A stretch of DNA of 64,000 nucleotides, taken from the NCBI GenBank assembly GCA_039720395.1, contig CM077820.1, positions 52,347,483 to 52,411,482 of the forward strand. Direction: 5' to 3'. This document shows, one piece after another, positions 21,140 to 33,826 of the stretch (position 1 is its first letter; each line of letters starts with the position of its first letter). This DNA comes from Liquidambar formosana. Lineage: Eukaryota; Streptophyta; Magnoliopsida; Saxifragales; Altingiaceae. Under the pieces are notes generated by a model. That model was given only the letters and a program-made list of their open reading frames with translations. It searched no databases and had not been told where the DNA came from. The translations under genes were made by a program, and so were the position numbers.

Positions 21140-22740
21140 TATTTAATAAAATAATGTTCAAGTTATTTTCTCGCTCATCTATGTGGCGATAAGGTGGACG
21201 ATTTCATTGACCTCGGATCTCATATATTAAGCCACATCATGTTATTTATTTATTAGAAAAAAAAAAGAAAGAAATAAAGTTATGTCCTTAGTTATTTCCT
21301 TAGTTGGCGCATTAATTGAATTTTTTTATTTTCTATTTTTCTCTAAGAATTAGTTTTCAACTGTTATATAAACTAAGGCACTATCTTTTTTACTTTTGGA
21401 AGCAAAAAGTTGTAAAAACAAAAAGTATTGTTTGGTTAGAGGAAATAAAAAGAACTTTTAGAAAGCAAAATACAAAATATTTGATTTTAAGCAAAAGCAA
21501 TGAAAATTTGCTTTTAAAAGTCATTTTTATTTTCTGGACAAGTTTGACCTTAACTCGAAAAGTTTACGATCAAGAAAGGTTGTGCCTGTCCTAGGCTTCC
21601 ATTTGGGCAACAATGATTCGATAGAGTTTCTCATTACATTCAAAAGATCACCGGCAAAATCAATTTTACTAAATACACTTTTAAAAAGTGCAACCAAATG
21701 GTGCCTAAATGAAATCATTAGTTTCCATTATAAAAATTCTCCTCAATTGAAGAAAACAAATATATATATATTTAAAAAAAAAAAAATTCCAGCAAGTAAC
21801 TAAAATGGAAACAGTAGCATTGACAGATTTTTTTTTGCTTTGGATGTTGTTTCTTTCCTTGTCATCAGTTTGTGTTTTGCAGGTGTTTTTTCCTCATTGG
21901 TGCTTTGTGTTGGGTTTGTTTTGGGCTAGTTTTGTTGTATATGTTATGTAGCTGGGCGATTTGCTCTGTTTTTATGGGGGCTTTTTGTTGGGCTGCTCTT
22001 GGTTTGGGGTGGTTTCTTTTGTTGGCTGCTCTTGGTTCTATTTTCTCAATATTAATAATACTTATCTTTTGCCGATAAAAAAATAAAAATAATGAAAATA
22101 ATCATTACAGGATTTATATTGATGATAAATATTTTTTTTCTTGACTCCTATTCTATCATTTTTTTTCTCCATCCAACAAGAACTTGGGATGGCCCAGGGT
22201 CTGCTATTGGATGGCCCAAGTTATGCTATTGGGTGGTCAACCCAATGCTGTTAGTCTATTACCAGTGGACCCAGTCCGGGGCGGAGGGTCTGCTACCAAC
22301 TTTTTATTTAATCCCTCAAAAAAATTTTTTTGACCCTCTAATTGTTTTTTTAACCCAAAAAATTTGATGAGTTTGACTCTATTATATATTACAATTATTT
22401 TTCTATCCTAAATAAAGTTAAAAAACAAAATCGCATTACGATCCATCAAACAAGTGTGTCGAGATTGTTGACCCATAATCTCACTAAGGAATTTTTGTTT
22501 TTTCAAAATACTTATCATTAGTTTTGAATTTTGACTTTATAAGACTAATTTCCTAACCCTGCCATTGGACCTAGAGAAGTATTCCGTCAAACAGGTGCGT
22601 TAAGATTGTCGACCCATAAAAACCTTATTTTCTTCAAATACTTTGCAAGTTTATCAAGAATCAAATGTGAATACTTTCCTTGTTTTTTTTCTTTTTCTTT
22701 TCTATCCTCGTTTCTTATTATTTTTTATGTAGGCAAAAAA
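21140..22740. other. Intergenic with a LINE-like 3' tail
   Basis: About 21865-22080 (ttgggctgctcttggtttgg ... cttatcttttgccgataaaa) looks like the 3' non-coding tail of a plant L1 element ending in A-rich sequence, on the plus strand. The rest is AT-rich spacer with no gene recognised. Confidence 0.4.
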
Positions 22741-23099
22741 TGTTAGACATGTGCCAACCTCTCACTTCAAGGTTGTATTGTCTGCTTCGGCTTAATCCAC
22801 AAGCTGGTCTCACGGATTTGTTCTTATGGGCCCTATGCCTAAAAGGCGTCTCATTAAAATGGTGTTCAACTAATATCCCCACTTCGGTGCTGGCATGACC
22901 TTAGCTCTAATACTATTGTTAGATGCGCGGCCCAGTCCCTCACCTTTAAGTATTGTTCACTTTAGCCCAACCTACAAGCCGGCCTCACGGATTTGTCTTT
23001 ATGGACTTCATGCCCAAAAGGCACCTCATTAAAAAGATGTCAAGCATGTCTTATAAGCTTCTTTTAGGCATCGTTCTCAACCGATGTGGGACACTAACA
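22741..23099 (-). mobile_element. TRIM-like miniature LTR element, partly deleted
   Basis: Reading on the minus strand: a 183-bp LTR (23099 to 22917) begins TGTTAGTGTCCCACATCGG and ends in ATCTAACA. Just inside is a degraded primer-binding site, tagtattagagc, matching the TGGTATCAGAGC type for initiator tRNA-Met. After a short spacer a second, incomplete LTR ends at 22741 in gtctaaca. Both LTRs share aaatccgtgag and aatgagrcgcctttt. Flanks are aaaaa and aaaac. There is no coding capacity. This is the terminal-repeat-in-miniature type. Confidence 0.55.
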
Positions 23100-23318
23100 A
23101 AAACAAGTACCATAAAGAATCCCAAAACTACATAGAGTTTTGACAACATACAGAACAAGCAAAATTTTTCTTGCATTAAAAAAAAAAGGGAGATACGTTT
23201 ATCAAATACTTCTCACAACTCCAAGGAAAAATATGACATCTATTGCACTTTGGATTAATTCTTTAATTAAACTTCCACCACGACACAAATTTTTTTCCGC
23301 CTCCTTCAAATTACTTTA

Positions 23319-25847
23319 TCAAAGCCTACGATTTTTTTTTCGATGAAAGATGCCGGACCCATACGTCGATCGCACCATTTGGAAAAACAAGGGAAGCTGC
23401 AGCAATGCAAATAGAATCACCGGGAAAGACGCCACCAAAGTAATTGGTATGGAAGCCCTTTTAAATCTCCCACTAAGTACAATCGAAAGAGCTGCACCAA
23501 AAGCTATCATCATGGTGGCTATAGCGACGAAAAGTGAACCAATACCAATTATCAAGTTCTTTGGCAGTGCTTCCAAGAAATCTTCTTCTGCGAAGCGTGA
23601 AGTTAGGATGGATAAGAACATTAGGAGGGAAGCGGCGGAAGAAAATAGAGCTACCGCATCTGATATGGCAAACACAATAAATGAATTCTGGTTTAAAAAA
23701 ATTGGGATGCCGTTATCGTTATTGCCTCCAGGAACAGTAAATGCTGCGGCAAACACTACCGTAGCAATGAGAGTGGTGACCAACATGCAAGAGTTAGAAG
23801 TTTCCTTCATCCATTTCTCTCCACTCTCAACTAACTGTTTGTGCTCCTCCGTGAATACTTCCCAAGCTGTGTGGTAGTTAGCATTTCGTTGTTCCCTATA
23901 TAATGGAGGAACAAATTTTTCCACCTCCTACAAAGCATATTACGTAGTTAATATATGTGTATGTATATTCATAATCTTACATACGTGTGTCATGCATGTA
24001 TGCATTTATGTGTATGATCGAGTGTGTGTGTGTTTAAGCAATAAGCAATAGCATTACCTCCATCCCTTGAAGACTGGTTTTATAGAAGAAAAGTGTATTC
24101 AATGCATTTAAACCCACAACTTTATTTTGGTATGCCAATGTTACTCATAAAGACAAATAATATTACTTTTTTTTTTATTGTCTAATTTATACCCACGGGG
24201 AAGAATATTTTATGAACAATCACAGTATTTGCATGTATTTTGTGGGAAACATTAGAATTAAATTACGATAAATTTCTTTTTGAATACAAATTTTTCTTTT
24301 TAAGTACCAATTTTTACAAACAATCACATTCATCATCTAGTGTACGATTTAGAGGGAAAATAAACCAGTAAAGATTCAAACGTACATTGAGGTTCGGGTA
24401 AATAACGTGATAGAAAAAAGAAGGCATTTATTTATAGAAAAAAAAATGTAAAGGAAAAATTATGTTACTAAACACGGTTTTTTTGCATTTTTTATGAAAA
24501 GTAAAAATAAAAATCAATTTTACCAAACATGCTCTTCTTTGTTGTATTTAATAATAATCAGGCTGATAGGACATGATTGAGAGAACTATAAGGTGCCAAC
24601 CTCATTTGGATGTCAAGTATTTTTATTTTTATTTTAAAAAGTAAAAAAATTGCCTGTATAAAAAAAACTTTTCCTACTCATAAAAAATACTTTAAAAAAA
24701 AATTGTGCCAGAGTTCATTGATTCATTGAATTTTTGACCTGGACAAAAATTTTAGAACAGCTCAAAAGGGAATCATGGATAATCTTTAAGAAACGAAGGA
24801 AGTACCTTAAACCACTGCAATTCTCTTTGAACCTGTAAAGCTGAACCAGATACGGATTTGAGTAGAGAAGAAGGTGGCAACTTTGCTGCCAAATGCAATA
24901 GTTTGTTTCTGGATTCAACTGCCCAAGAAGCCATTATCATATTTCGTGCAGTCTTCTCCCGCATGAGATTGAAAATCTTATGCCGACGATATTCAACCGC
25001 AACATGTAATATGGTTCGCAGGTTACTTCGAAACCAAATCATATCTGGAAAAGTTTGAAGGCATCCTTCTATAATTTCCACTATCCCAAAACTTGCGGCA
25101 GTGGTAAGGATGGCCGAGTCTTGGAAAAATGCTTCGATATCTGAGTTATTCATTCGTGCCAGTTGTCTACATACATGTTTTACTAGTTCCACAGCTTGTA
25201 TATGTCCCAACTTTTCATCACGGACTTGCTTGAAACAGGGCACTGCAAATGAAACCAAATTGATCCAAAAGCAATAAAATAGCAAGAGATATATATCTAG
25301 CCATCGTTGTAAAATGTTACGCACCCAATTCAATAGCTCTCCAAAGTAGTCCATTAAGCGATTGACGCACTGCAGCATAAAAACATAACTGCTAAATATA
25401 TATTTTCCTAATTCCTCCCATGTACAAGAGGAAGTGCACAATTTGAGATTGAAATTATTTTCACAATATTATTTTAAAGGACATCTGAAGGAAGCAAAGC
25501 AAAGATTATGCAAACCTCGAGGTAAATAGATTCTGATGAACCGTTGTGTAAGATCACTTGAGCTCTCTCGGGGATCCTCCACATTGCCTCGTGGTACATG
25601 TGGTGGTTCATAGTTGAGTTCAACGGGAATAACTTCAACCCAAACCAAGGGAAAGAGACGTGCGTAACTTTATCAGAAGAAAGAGAAAATGAAATGATAG
25701 TATTATAATAATAAAAGATATCAGATCAACTTGCACATCAAAACCATCATTGGAATAAAAATTTTCTCATCTGTATCGTGCAAGCATAACCAATTAATGT
25801 AAAATTTTATGTACATAACGTATGTGTTGTAAAATATAATTTCTAGA

Positions 25848-25917
<70 letters not shown>

Positions 25918-26037
25918 AAAAAGGCCTGTCAAACAACCGCATTAGGAGTTGTATTTTCTCATCTATATCGTGCAAGCATAACCAATTAATGTAAAATTTT
26001 ATGTACATAACGTATGTGTTGTAAAATATAATTTCTA

Positions 26038-26131
<94 letters not shown>

Positions 26132-28470
26132 AAAAAGGCCTATCAAACACCCGCATTAGGAGTTGTATTTTGTGCATTAGTAGAATATGAGGTATATTGA
26201 ACTAATGCAAAGGATACAACTCCCAATGCATGGTGTTGATAACTTAAATATATGATGATTAGGTAAGCATGTGCTGATAACTGATAACTTATATCAGCAA
26301 CTACATTAGAAGTTGTATCTCGTGCATTAGTGAGTTATGAGGTGAATTAGAAGTACAACATACCTTCAAATTCTCAATTCATGTAAATTAGAAGTTGTAT
26401 CTCGTGCATTAGTGAATTATGAAGTACATTGGATCAATACAAGAAGTACAACATACCTTCTAATTCTTGGTACTAATAAAACTTATATTAACACGCATTA
26501 ACCTGATCAAGATTATATATAATTGTAATGGTAAAAAGTGTTACTTTAGATGTAAATTGATCCTACAAGTGATAAATATACAGATTTGTGTTTTTTCAAG
26601 TTTTATGCATATTTTACTTAGAGAAAAAAAAGAGTAATGAATACATAGAGAAACTACTGACGTGGGTAGATGCATCTTTTCCAAAATCTAGGCCTGCTTC
26701 CACTCCGGAATGCCGAAGGCTTTTCTGCCAACACTGTGAGTACACTATACTCAGTGCCCACTCTATCACTTGCAGTAGCAGTAGCCAATTCAGGGAATCT
26801 TTGTAATAGACGTAGGGCAATATCTGTGGAAGAAAATTTTTTAATAAATAAATAAAGATATCAATAAATAAAATATACTCCGTACGTATGATATTACACC
26901 AACTAATTGCCCTAACCACTTTGTCTCAATTCATGTGATTTTGATGTGAACACTTATAAAATAAAAATAAAAAATAAAAAAGGGAAGGAGTAAATTACAG
27001 ATCGGTCTGGCAACAGACAAATAATAATAGTTCGATACAAAAATGACTACTAACTTAACTAAGAATGACTACGTACCCACTGTAATTAATTGTCCTCATA
27101 GCCGGATCTATCTGTAGTTCTCCCCATAAAAGAGACACAAAAATAAATGAAATTATATGATGGTTAAGTGTTGGTGTATATATATAGTAGTATAGTACTA
27201 TTCTAAATAAACGAAGTAGACAAAGGAAATTAATGATGATCGAGTTCGTTTGTGAAATGGTGGTTAATTCTGATGTGATAGTGGAGGTTACTCTACCATG
27301 GAAACCTGCACTAGCCATGTTGCAGATGAGCATACCAGCCAAAGGGCCAGTAAAGGGGCTGCTGCTAGGATTCTCATCTTTAGTTTCCGAGGAAAGATAA
27401 TATAGCAACTCCTTGTTAGGGCATGCAGCAGCATAGAGGAGTGGCGTCCATTGAGAGTTGTCCGTAATTTGTGTTAACGAGGGGTTTTTTGTCACCATTG
27501 CTTTGGCAACCTTTGTGCTTCCACTCACGGCAACATAGTGGAGGGCCGTGCGACCCCAGTAATCTTGCATTTCAAGTGCCTCTGAAGGCATGAGTTCCAC
27601 CAGCTTCTCAACGAAATGAAAACGCCCTACACTGGCCGCGGCATGAAGTGCTGTCATTGAGTGGATCGAGATTGTGTCTGTCAGTGATTTAGGATCACTT
27701 TTGATGAACCTTCTTGCGGTTTCCCAATCACCATTTAGTGCAGCTAGGTACAATGGGAGGTAGTAATTAAGGTCCACTTCAATTCTTTCTGCACTCATTA
27801 ACAATTTTTTTGTACCACTATTAGGCCCATACACTTATCCAAATTTTATATTAAATGACTTATCAAATAACCTAGTCGATGCTAATTTTCCATAATTAAT
27901 TAAGTAATTGGTATGATAATGAGAGAGAACCCCAAGGAGAATCTTAGTTCTAGTACCTACACATCAAGAAATGGAATGTACTCGTTTCCTTTGGTGGGGT
28001 TGAACTTGTAGCATAAATACAAAATTTTAAAAACTACCCATAAAATCTTCCTACCCATAAAACTTTGGAAGATAAAATTGTAAAATCCACTGATATGATT
28101 AAACCTTAAAACTTGAAATTCTCCTAAATGCATATAGTAGAGTAAAGTGTGGGACAAGGTACAATAGCATTACTTGTTCGAACACAACACAGAAAGAGAG
28201 AGAAAGAGAATAATATGGCAGTGGGTACGTTTTAAAGGATATTTTGGAACATGTATTCGGCTACTTACCTCTTGAGCTGGTTGTTTTCTTTACCAGCTCC
28301 TCGTCATCACGATTTGCTAGTGTGTAAGGATTCACATCAAGTGATTCGATCCCTTCAGAGTCTTGGGGTCTCATTGAAGTCAGCAACTCGTTGTCGTCAT
28401 TTACTTGTAAGTGAGGATGAACAACAAGTAGTTCGATCCCTTCATGGTACTCTTGGTCTCTCATTGCCAT
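23319..28470 (-). CDS. Ankyrin-repeat PGG-domain membrane protein (ACD6/ITN1-like), 7 exons
   Basis: Exons on the minus strand: 28269-28470, 27297-27788, 26662-26823, 25516-25632, 25325-25369, 24806-25242 and 23319-23927. All junctions are GT-AG and phases agree, giving 2064 nt and 687 residues. Residues 1-67 are a non-ankyrin N terminus made of two ~27-residue copies. Ankyrin repeats follow (LNYYLPLYLAALNGDWETA, SMTALHAAASVGR, WGRTALHYVAVSG, WTPLLYAAA), then a linker (EKLGHIQAVELVKHVC) and further ankyrin-like repeats. Exon 7 holds the PGG domain, with FTVPGG at about 548-553, and four predicted membrane helices; it ends STYGSGIFHRKK. Known relatives (ACD6, ITN1) act at membranes in salicylate-linked defence and salt tolerance. 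The specific role here is unknown. Length and domain order are normal, so it is probably functional. Confidence 0.85.
25745..26170. repeat. Duplicated ~192-bp block with (TA)n(GA)n, intron 3
   Basis: Two copies of a block starting ttttctcatctatatcgtgc, passing through a TA run and then a GA run, and ending gtaaaaaggcctatcaaac. Copy offset is about 192 bp. Further down, agaagttgtatctcgtgcat is repeated near 26310 and 26390. Intronic; spurious low-complexity ORFs arise from it. Confidence 0.8.
27960..28170. mobile_element. Diverged MITE in intron 1 of the ankyrin gene
   Basis: The right part (tcctaaatgca ... agtgtgggacaaggta ... atagcattac) resembles the MITE at 3917-4090, and both have gatatgattaaaccttaaaa-like interior sequence. 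The left terminus is degraded. Confidence 0.45.
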
Positions 28471-29133
28471 AATCTGCGAGAGTATATATGTGTTGCGTGT
28501 GACTGGGTAACTCGAAGAGAGAAGTTGAAGGAGGGAATGTGTAACAAGCAAAAGGATTCTTCTCTGTTTGACAAGATCAGCAACATTTTATAACTAGGGG
28601 GGGATGCTTCCTTCTTTAGAAGGTAAAGTAAAAGGTTGAAATGAAAACTTGGCTCCGAAGTGATTCGGATCATCATTTTTTAGCTTTCAGGAATTAATTC
28701 TTAAGCGGATACCTTAAGGTATAGTATATATCTAAGGTAGACACGATAGTTGATTGGAAAATGTGAATGTAGACATGATTATTCAAATCCTTTGCGAAAG
28801 TGAATATGGGTTCAAGATTTACCGGCCTCTTCAAGCTTAAAACCAACTAGTTAGGGACTTTAAAACAGATTGCTTCACGCTTTCAAATGCCTTAGCTCAC
28901 TGATAAAAAATAAAACTCTCAAGAGTTTCACCACGTGAAACCCACAAATTCACAGCACAAAGGCTCTCCATTATCCTCCAAAAATAAGCCAAAAGAGAGA
29001 CAGAGTGGAGGTTAGTTAATTTTTCTTTTTCCTGCCTGTTCTTCATATCTCCCTTGGAGAAACAAAATATATATAGCTAGCTAGGGAACTAGGGTTAAGT
29101 ATTTGAGGAAGAGACAACCACCCATTAATTTTA
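28471..29133. other. Upstream region of the ankyrin gene
   Basis: The 5' leader and promoter of the ankyrin gene must lie here. I could not fix a TATA box. No other gene recognised. Confidence 0.4.
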
Positions 29134-29442
29134 TGGTAAATAGCAGATAACCCCTTGAAGTATGAACAGTTAGCAGATAACCCCCCTAATATTTTAATTT
29201 TGTCAATGTTTCCCATAATTTGACAAAAATTAGTCATATAGCTATACACATGATACCGTTAATGCACCCGTATTAATTGCCCAAAATCGTCGGAACTTTC
29301 ACCGGTGTCATGACCAATTGGGTGACTAGTGACGATTGGTTTTATCTTTCAACTAAGTTAGGGGATACATTGACGAAATTAAAACATAAAAAGAGTTATC
29401 TACTAACCCTCCATAATTCAGGGGATTTTCTGCCGTTTACCC
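29134..29442. mobile_element. MULE-type MITE, 309 bp, 9-bp target duplication
   Basis: Ends tggtaaatagcagataaccc (left) and gggtaaacggcagaaaatcc (right, inverted) with about 85 bp of inverted similarity. The flanking 9-bp repeat ttaatttta at 29125-29133 and 29443-29451 is perfect. The terminal ggtaaat-gcag motif resembles that of the larger element at 36110-37591. No ORF of its own. Confidence 0.85.
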
Positions 29443-29451
29443 TTAATTTTA

Positions 29452-31112
29452 CTATTAAGATGGAGTGTGTTATCTTATATTTCAAATGCTTCCTCTCTAA
29501 ATGGGTCATCCTAATTGAATTGGGCAATATTTATGGTCACCCGGCTGATTGGGGTCCTATCCCAATCCAACCACTAAAGAATCTTTTCTCAAATTTGCTT
29601 ACCTAATTAACAGGCGGGCAGATGACATGACACTCCATGTCAGGTGACTACTGTAATCATGAAGTTTTAAATTAGTACAAAATTTTTAATTAGCCCACAT
29701 CAATTGCCATATTAATTGGGTAATCACATTTAGGCAAATGAGTTGCATTATATAAGCATTGCTCATTGTTGATTAAAACAGGCTCTGCATTGATCATTAC
29801 GCCATCACGCCATGTCAATCGGCATAAAAGATAGGGATCGACCCAGTATTTGTTTCCACCATAAATTAATTCTAAAAAATTAGCCTTCAAGATGAAAGAA
29901 GCGCAATCAGATGGCTGGAGAGAGACCATGTCACCACATTCCTTTAATTTGGCAACAACAGAAGACTAATTTTGCGAGGAAAATATTTTTTTTACCCTCG
30001 TCCAATACCATGCACCAAAAATGGCACCCATATAAATTGACCAAAATGTCATTCTTTCTTCAAAATGCCAAAAGAAGGCATAATTTTGATTTTTTAAGCA
30101 ACGTTATACGAGTGGCGTAGTTTACAAGGGAAAAAAGAACCTTTGCTAGAGGAAGTTTAAAGGCAGATGAGGGGAGATGGGAAACTGTTGCTCCTAGAGT
30201 CTTGGCGAAAGAATAAGAATGAGAATAAGATGACACCACGTGGAAGATCAAACAGCCTAGATGGATGAACGGCATCGATGCGGATGCTGTACGTTGAGAC
30301 CCAAATAATAGGAAGGAAAGTTAGGGTAGAAATATTCCACCGTTGGGGCTTGGGATAGTACGTTTTCAATGAACAAACCTTTTAGGAAAATGCTACATAC
30401 AACAACCAATTGTATCAACGAATGTGGCATATTAAGTTAGTATATCATGATAACGAAAGGAGGGTTAATTAACGGTATCTGTTATATAATGTCACGTCAA
30501 TTGCTATCTTTTGTTGTTATATTTAGTTGCTACCTATAGCACTATCCAATCTTTTATGGAGTAGAAACCTCTGCCCTATGTTACCATTTATTTTCTTCTT
30601 CTCTATCACCCATATATGTATATATATAGGGGTAATTATTTTCAAAAGTCTCAAGGTTTTGACCCTACGTGGATTTGTGTATCTGGGTATATATGTTGTA
30701 TATGATGTCCTAGAAAAACAAAGACTCATTTTTTCAAAAAACTTTCTTTTTTAGAAAAACAAAGGCTAAGGTTTCTTTTCTAAATGAGATTGAGTGCTTA
30801 TTAAAGTCATCTTTGTTGAGGTAATTAGAACCCAAATAAGAAAAGAGTGTTCTCGAGTTAATTGATTGTCTTACTTTGGGCTGTCTTGGTTCTAGCTCAT
30901 CTTCTTTGTACCTCGACCCATCAACTAGATAGTGCATGGCATGCTCATGGACACACACTCACATTTGTGAAGGAAGAAAAAAAATATTTGTGAAAGGTTG
31001 TAATCAATTGAGTTCTTAATTTGGTATGCCTCTTCCTATTAAAATTCTAAAAATTAATCAAAGTTTAGCCATCGTAAACCAAATTCTCGGCCCGATCTGC
31101 CCCTATGTTTAA
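29452..31112. other. Intergenic between the ankyrin gene and gene E
   Basis: No gene recognised. A G-box hexamer CACGTG is at 30237-30242 in a less AT-rich patch (30180-30360), which may be a detached promoter-like piece. No ORF follows it. Confidence 0.45.
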
Positions 31113-31688
31113 TTACAATATCTCTGGCCCACACACAGAAAATTTCCTGTCAAGAGGCCTAGGCCCAGGTCCACATGCCAACACTAAGTTGTTGTATTTC
31201 TTCTTCCATGACATAAATTGACGATGCGGCAGCGGCTCCGCTGTTTTCTTCATATTCTCCACAACAAACTGCTCTCCAATTTTGTACGTAAAACTCAGCG
31301 TACCTTTGGCTTTCCCTGAAGGATTTTCCACGTCAAAACTCTCTGCTATTTTTTCACCACCTTCATCAAAATCTTCACCATTAAAAAGGTCTTTGATAGG
31401 AACGTAAACTTCTCCGATGTCTTTAACAGCACCGAAAACCCCATTGGACTTGAGTTGAAAGTGAAGGGCGAGGCGGTTCTGTCGCGAGGCATCTTCATTG
31501 ATGGTAAACTTAATGGAACAAATCCAGTGAGGACTCGTTCCACCCAATTTGTCTACGGGTGTTTTCTGCATGGAGCTTGGATCATTTGCGACCATCACAA
31601 CAACGTACGCTTCCATCTTTGAAAATATGTGGACGTCCTTGAGATCTTTGGCCCAGATAGAAGTGATCTCTAGAGTACGACACTCCAT
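31113..31688 (-). CDS. SRC2-like C2 protein with replaced C terminus (gene E)
   Basis: Single exon, 191 residues, starting MECRTLEITSIWAKDLKDV. Residues 1 to about 145 are a C2 domain closely similar to gene F (KMEAYVVVM, TPVDKLGGTSP, INEDASRQNRLALHFQLKS). Loop-1 Asp26 is Glu, and loop 3 reads GAVKDIGE, lacking the first Asp. After about residue 150 the sequence matches none of the other members (WKKKYNNLVLACGPGP ...) and has no GYPPP repeats, hydrophobic segment or GGFDF end. I infer that the original tail was cut off and the frame now runs into unrelated DNA. It may be expressed as a bare C2 domain. Confidence 0.75.
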   Translation of the reverse strand: MECRTLEITSIWAKDLKDVHIFSKMEAYVVVMVANDPSSMQKTPVDKLGGTSPHWICSIKFTINEDASRQNRLALHFQLKSNGVFGAVKDIGEVYVPIKDLFNGEDFDEGGEKIAESFDVENPSGKAKGTLSFTYKIGEQFVVENMKKTAEPLPHRQFMSWKKKYNNLVLACGPGPRPLDRKFSVCGPEIL

Positions 31689-31831
31689 CTCCTCGATAAT
31701 ATATATAACTGCGTATATATAAAAATCAACAGAGCAGTTTATACAAATGTGTATTTTGCGTGTGTAAGAGAGAGCTTTGAAATTGAAATGAGTATATGAG
31801 ATTGATGTGAAACTGAGAGATTAGTTTTGGG

Positions 31832-31838
31832 TTATATA
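31832..31838 (-). promoter_or_regulatory. TATA box of gene E
   Basis: TATATAA on the minus strand after ccctccctc, about 145 bp upstream of the ATG. It matches the CT-stretch-plus-TATA layout of C and D. Confidence 0.6.
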
Positions 31839-31849
31839 GAGGGAGGGTT

Positions 31850-31908
31850 GTTGGGAAGGGATCGGATGGAGAACTTTGGGGGGGCGCTGTGTGTGTTTGT
31901 GTCTTCAT

Positions 31909-31940
<32 letters not shown>

Positions 31941-32225
31941 TTTTTTTGTGGCTGGGTGATGAAGAACTTTGGGTAGTGGCCGAAGAACCCACTTTTTCAA
32001 GAGCAGAATTGACCAGGGACCACTCGTCTTTTCCAATGAATTTGTCACCTTTTTAGTTATTTATTTATTTAATAATAAATTACCTTTTAAAATTGTGTGA
32101 ACGAAATTTGACGTGTTATTATTCAACACAACCTTACACACATGGAAGTTTATTGTAACAACGTACAAATCAAAATTATAAATTGATACACTAATAAAGC
32201 AGAGAAAATCAATATTTGTAAATTA
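31850..32225. other. Upstream spacer of gene E
   Basis: Holds a T-rich tract at 31909-31947 (38 of 39 bases T) and nothing else recognised. Confidence 0.5.
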
Positions 32226-32492
32226 CTCTCTTCGTTTCAAATTAAGTGTTCTCTTTGAAAAAACATGCTTTTTAAGAAAACTATATTAAATGCTTTTATA
32301 TCAATGCATATGTATTGAAATTCTAATTTTGTCCTCGAGTGTATAAAACATTAAAAAAAGTGAGAATATCTTTTTAAGGATATTTTAGAAAATTAATAAA
32401 AAATGACTATTGACTTTTGAAATAGAATAATTATTTTGAAACATTCCAAAAAAAAAAAAAAAAGTAAAACACTCATTTAGGAATGTAGAGAG
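32226..32492. mobile_element. Stowaway-like MITE, copy 3 of the local family
   Basis: Ends ctctcttcgtttcaaatt and, inverted, ctctctacattcctaaat, with TA on both sides (32224-32225 and 32493-32494). The interior (tgaaaaaacatgctttttaa, ctatattaaatgc) matches copies at 1618 and 13416. 267 bp, no coding capacity. Confidence 0.75.
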
Positions 32493-32494
32493 TA

Positions 32495-33826
32495 ATAAAA
32501 TACCTTTTAAGATTGTTTAGAAGGGGAAAAAACGGCTCTAGGCACATAAAACGGTCAAACAAACAAATCAAGATGAGAAAAAATAAAAAGGCTGAAGCGT
32601 CACGTGAAATAGCCCATGAAGAGGTATGGACGCGGAAATAGTACCTTCCTAATTAGCTAGTTTACCAAATTGATCCAAGGACAAAAATTCCTCAGTAATT
32701 ATCTTTTCTAGCTTGTTTCCATTGTGGACATGTTGATAACTCTTGTCACCATGGACCTTGGTCACTTAGGCCAGTGTTTATTATGTGTGAATGGGGTGGG
32801 AACAGAATAGTGATTCCATTAATAAATAAATAAAAATGATCATTTGATAGGCCTAAAGAATAGAATAATTATTAATTCCACTGTGGGAGCATATTCTCTG
32901 CAAAAAAGAAAAAGAAAAAAAAGAATAGGCATTCCACCAGAGAAATGATCATTTGCATCACTTTATTTATTCCATTCCACTCTCATCTCATACAAAACAT
33001 TGGAATAAAATGATCATTCCTATTTCTTTCTTACTCCCGTTTCATTCTCACTCTTATTCTATTCCTCTCCATTTAATTCCTGCAAACCAAAAAAATAAAT
33101 AACCATCGAGCATGTTGCGGGTTCTAGTAGAAAGAAGTCACCATAAATAAAAAAAGAATAAAGGAATTTTCATGCACTTTCGTTACTTGGAAGACAAAAG
33201 GCCGGTTGTTTCTCCCTCTTGTACTTAGGCGTATTCTCCTCTTTTGAGAGAGAAAATTACAAGAATTTGAGAAAAATATTTTCTAATCTTTCTTATCTCA
33301 CTTTCTTGATACTTCTTGTCAACAAAATTCCTCTTAGCCTTCTTTCAATCTTTATTTATTTATTTATTTTTTTTTCATATTTGTAAGGAACAATATAGAT
33401 TGAATTGTTCACTTACTCTTTATACACACTTATGAATGCACGTTTACGATGACTACAATTGTTGAATCTTAGATGATTAAGTGATTCACTCCAAGGGACA
33501 TATTAACTCTCAGTTAACAATAGTACTTCACACATGTCTCAATCGATATACTTTGTTTTATATTATTTATTTTTTTGAATTTTTTATATCCATGCTTTTT
33601 CCTAATAATTTCAAAACCTTAAAAAAAATATGTGGATGGTGTGAACGAAGCCAATGCATGGCATAGCATTCTCACAGGTTTCAAAATTAACATGATCATC
33701 CATGATATATAAAAAATATACCCGAATTATTTAGAAAATCTACCAATTTATCTCATATTCATATCAAATCCTCAAACCCACGTTAATACATTCACATAAC
33801 ACAACTAAAAAAGAAGATATTTAACT
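32495..33826. other. Spacer between E's upstream region and gene F
   Basis: AT-rich, with several short T and A tracts. No gene or transposon end recognised. Confidence 0.5.

Noticed and set aside
25721..26177. Open frames rich in Ser-Leu and Ile-Tyr repeats
   Set aside because: They are translations of the GA and TA microsatellites inside an intron.
30180..30360. Promoter of an unseen gene, because of a G-box
   Set aside because: One CACGTG hexamer without any following ORF or exon is not enough.
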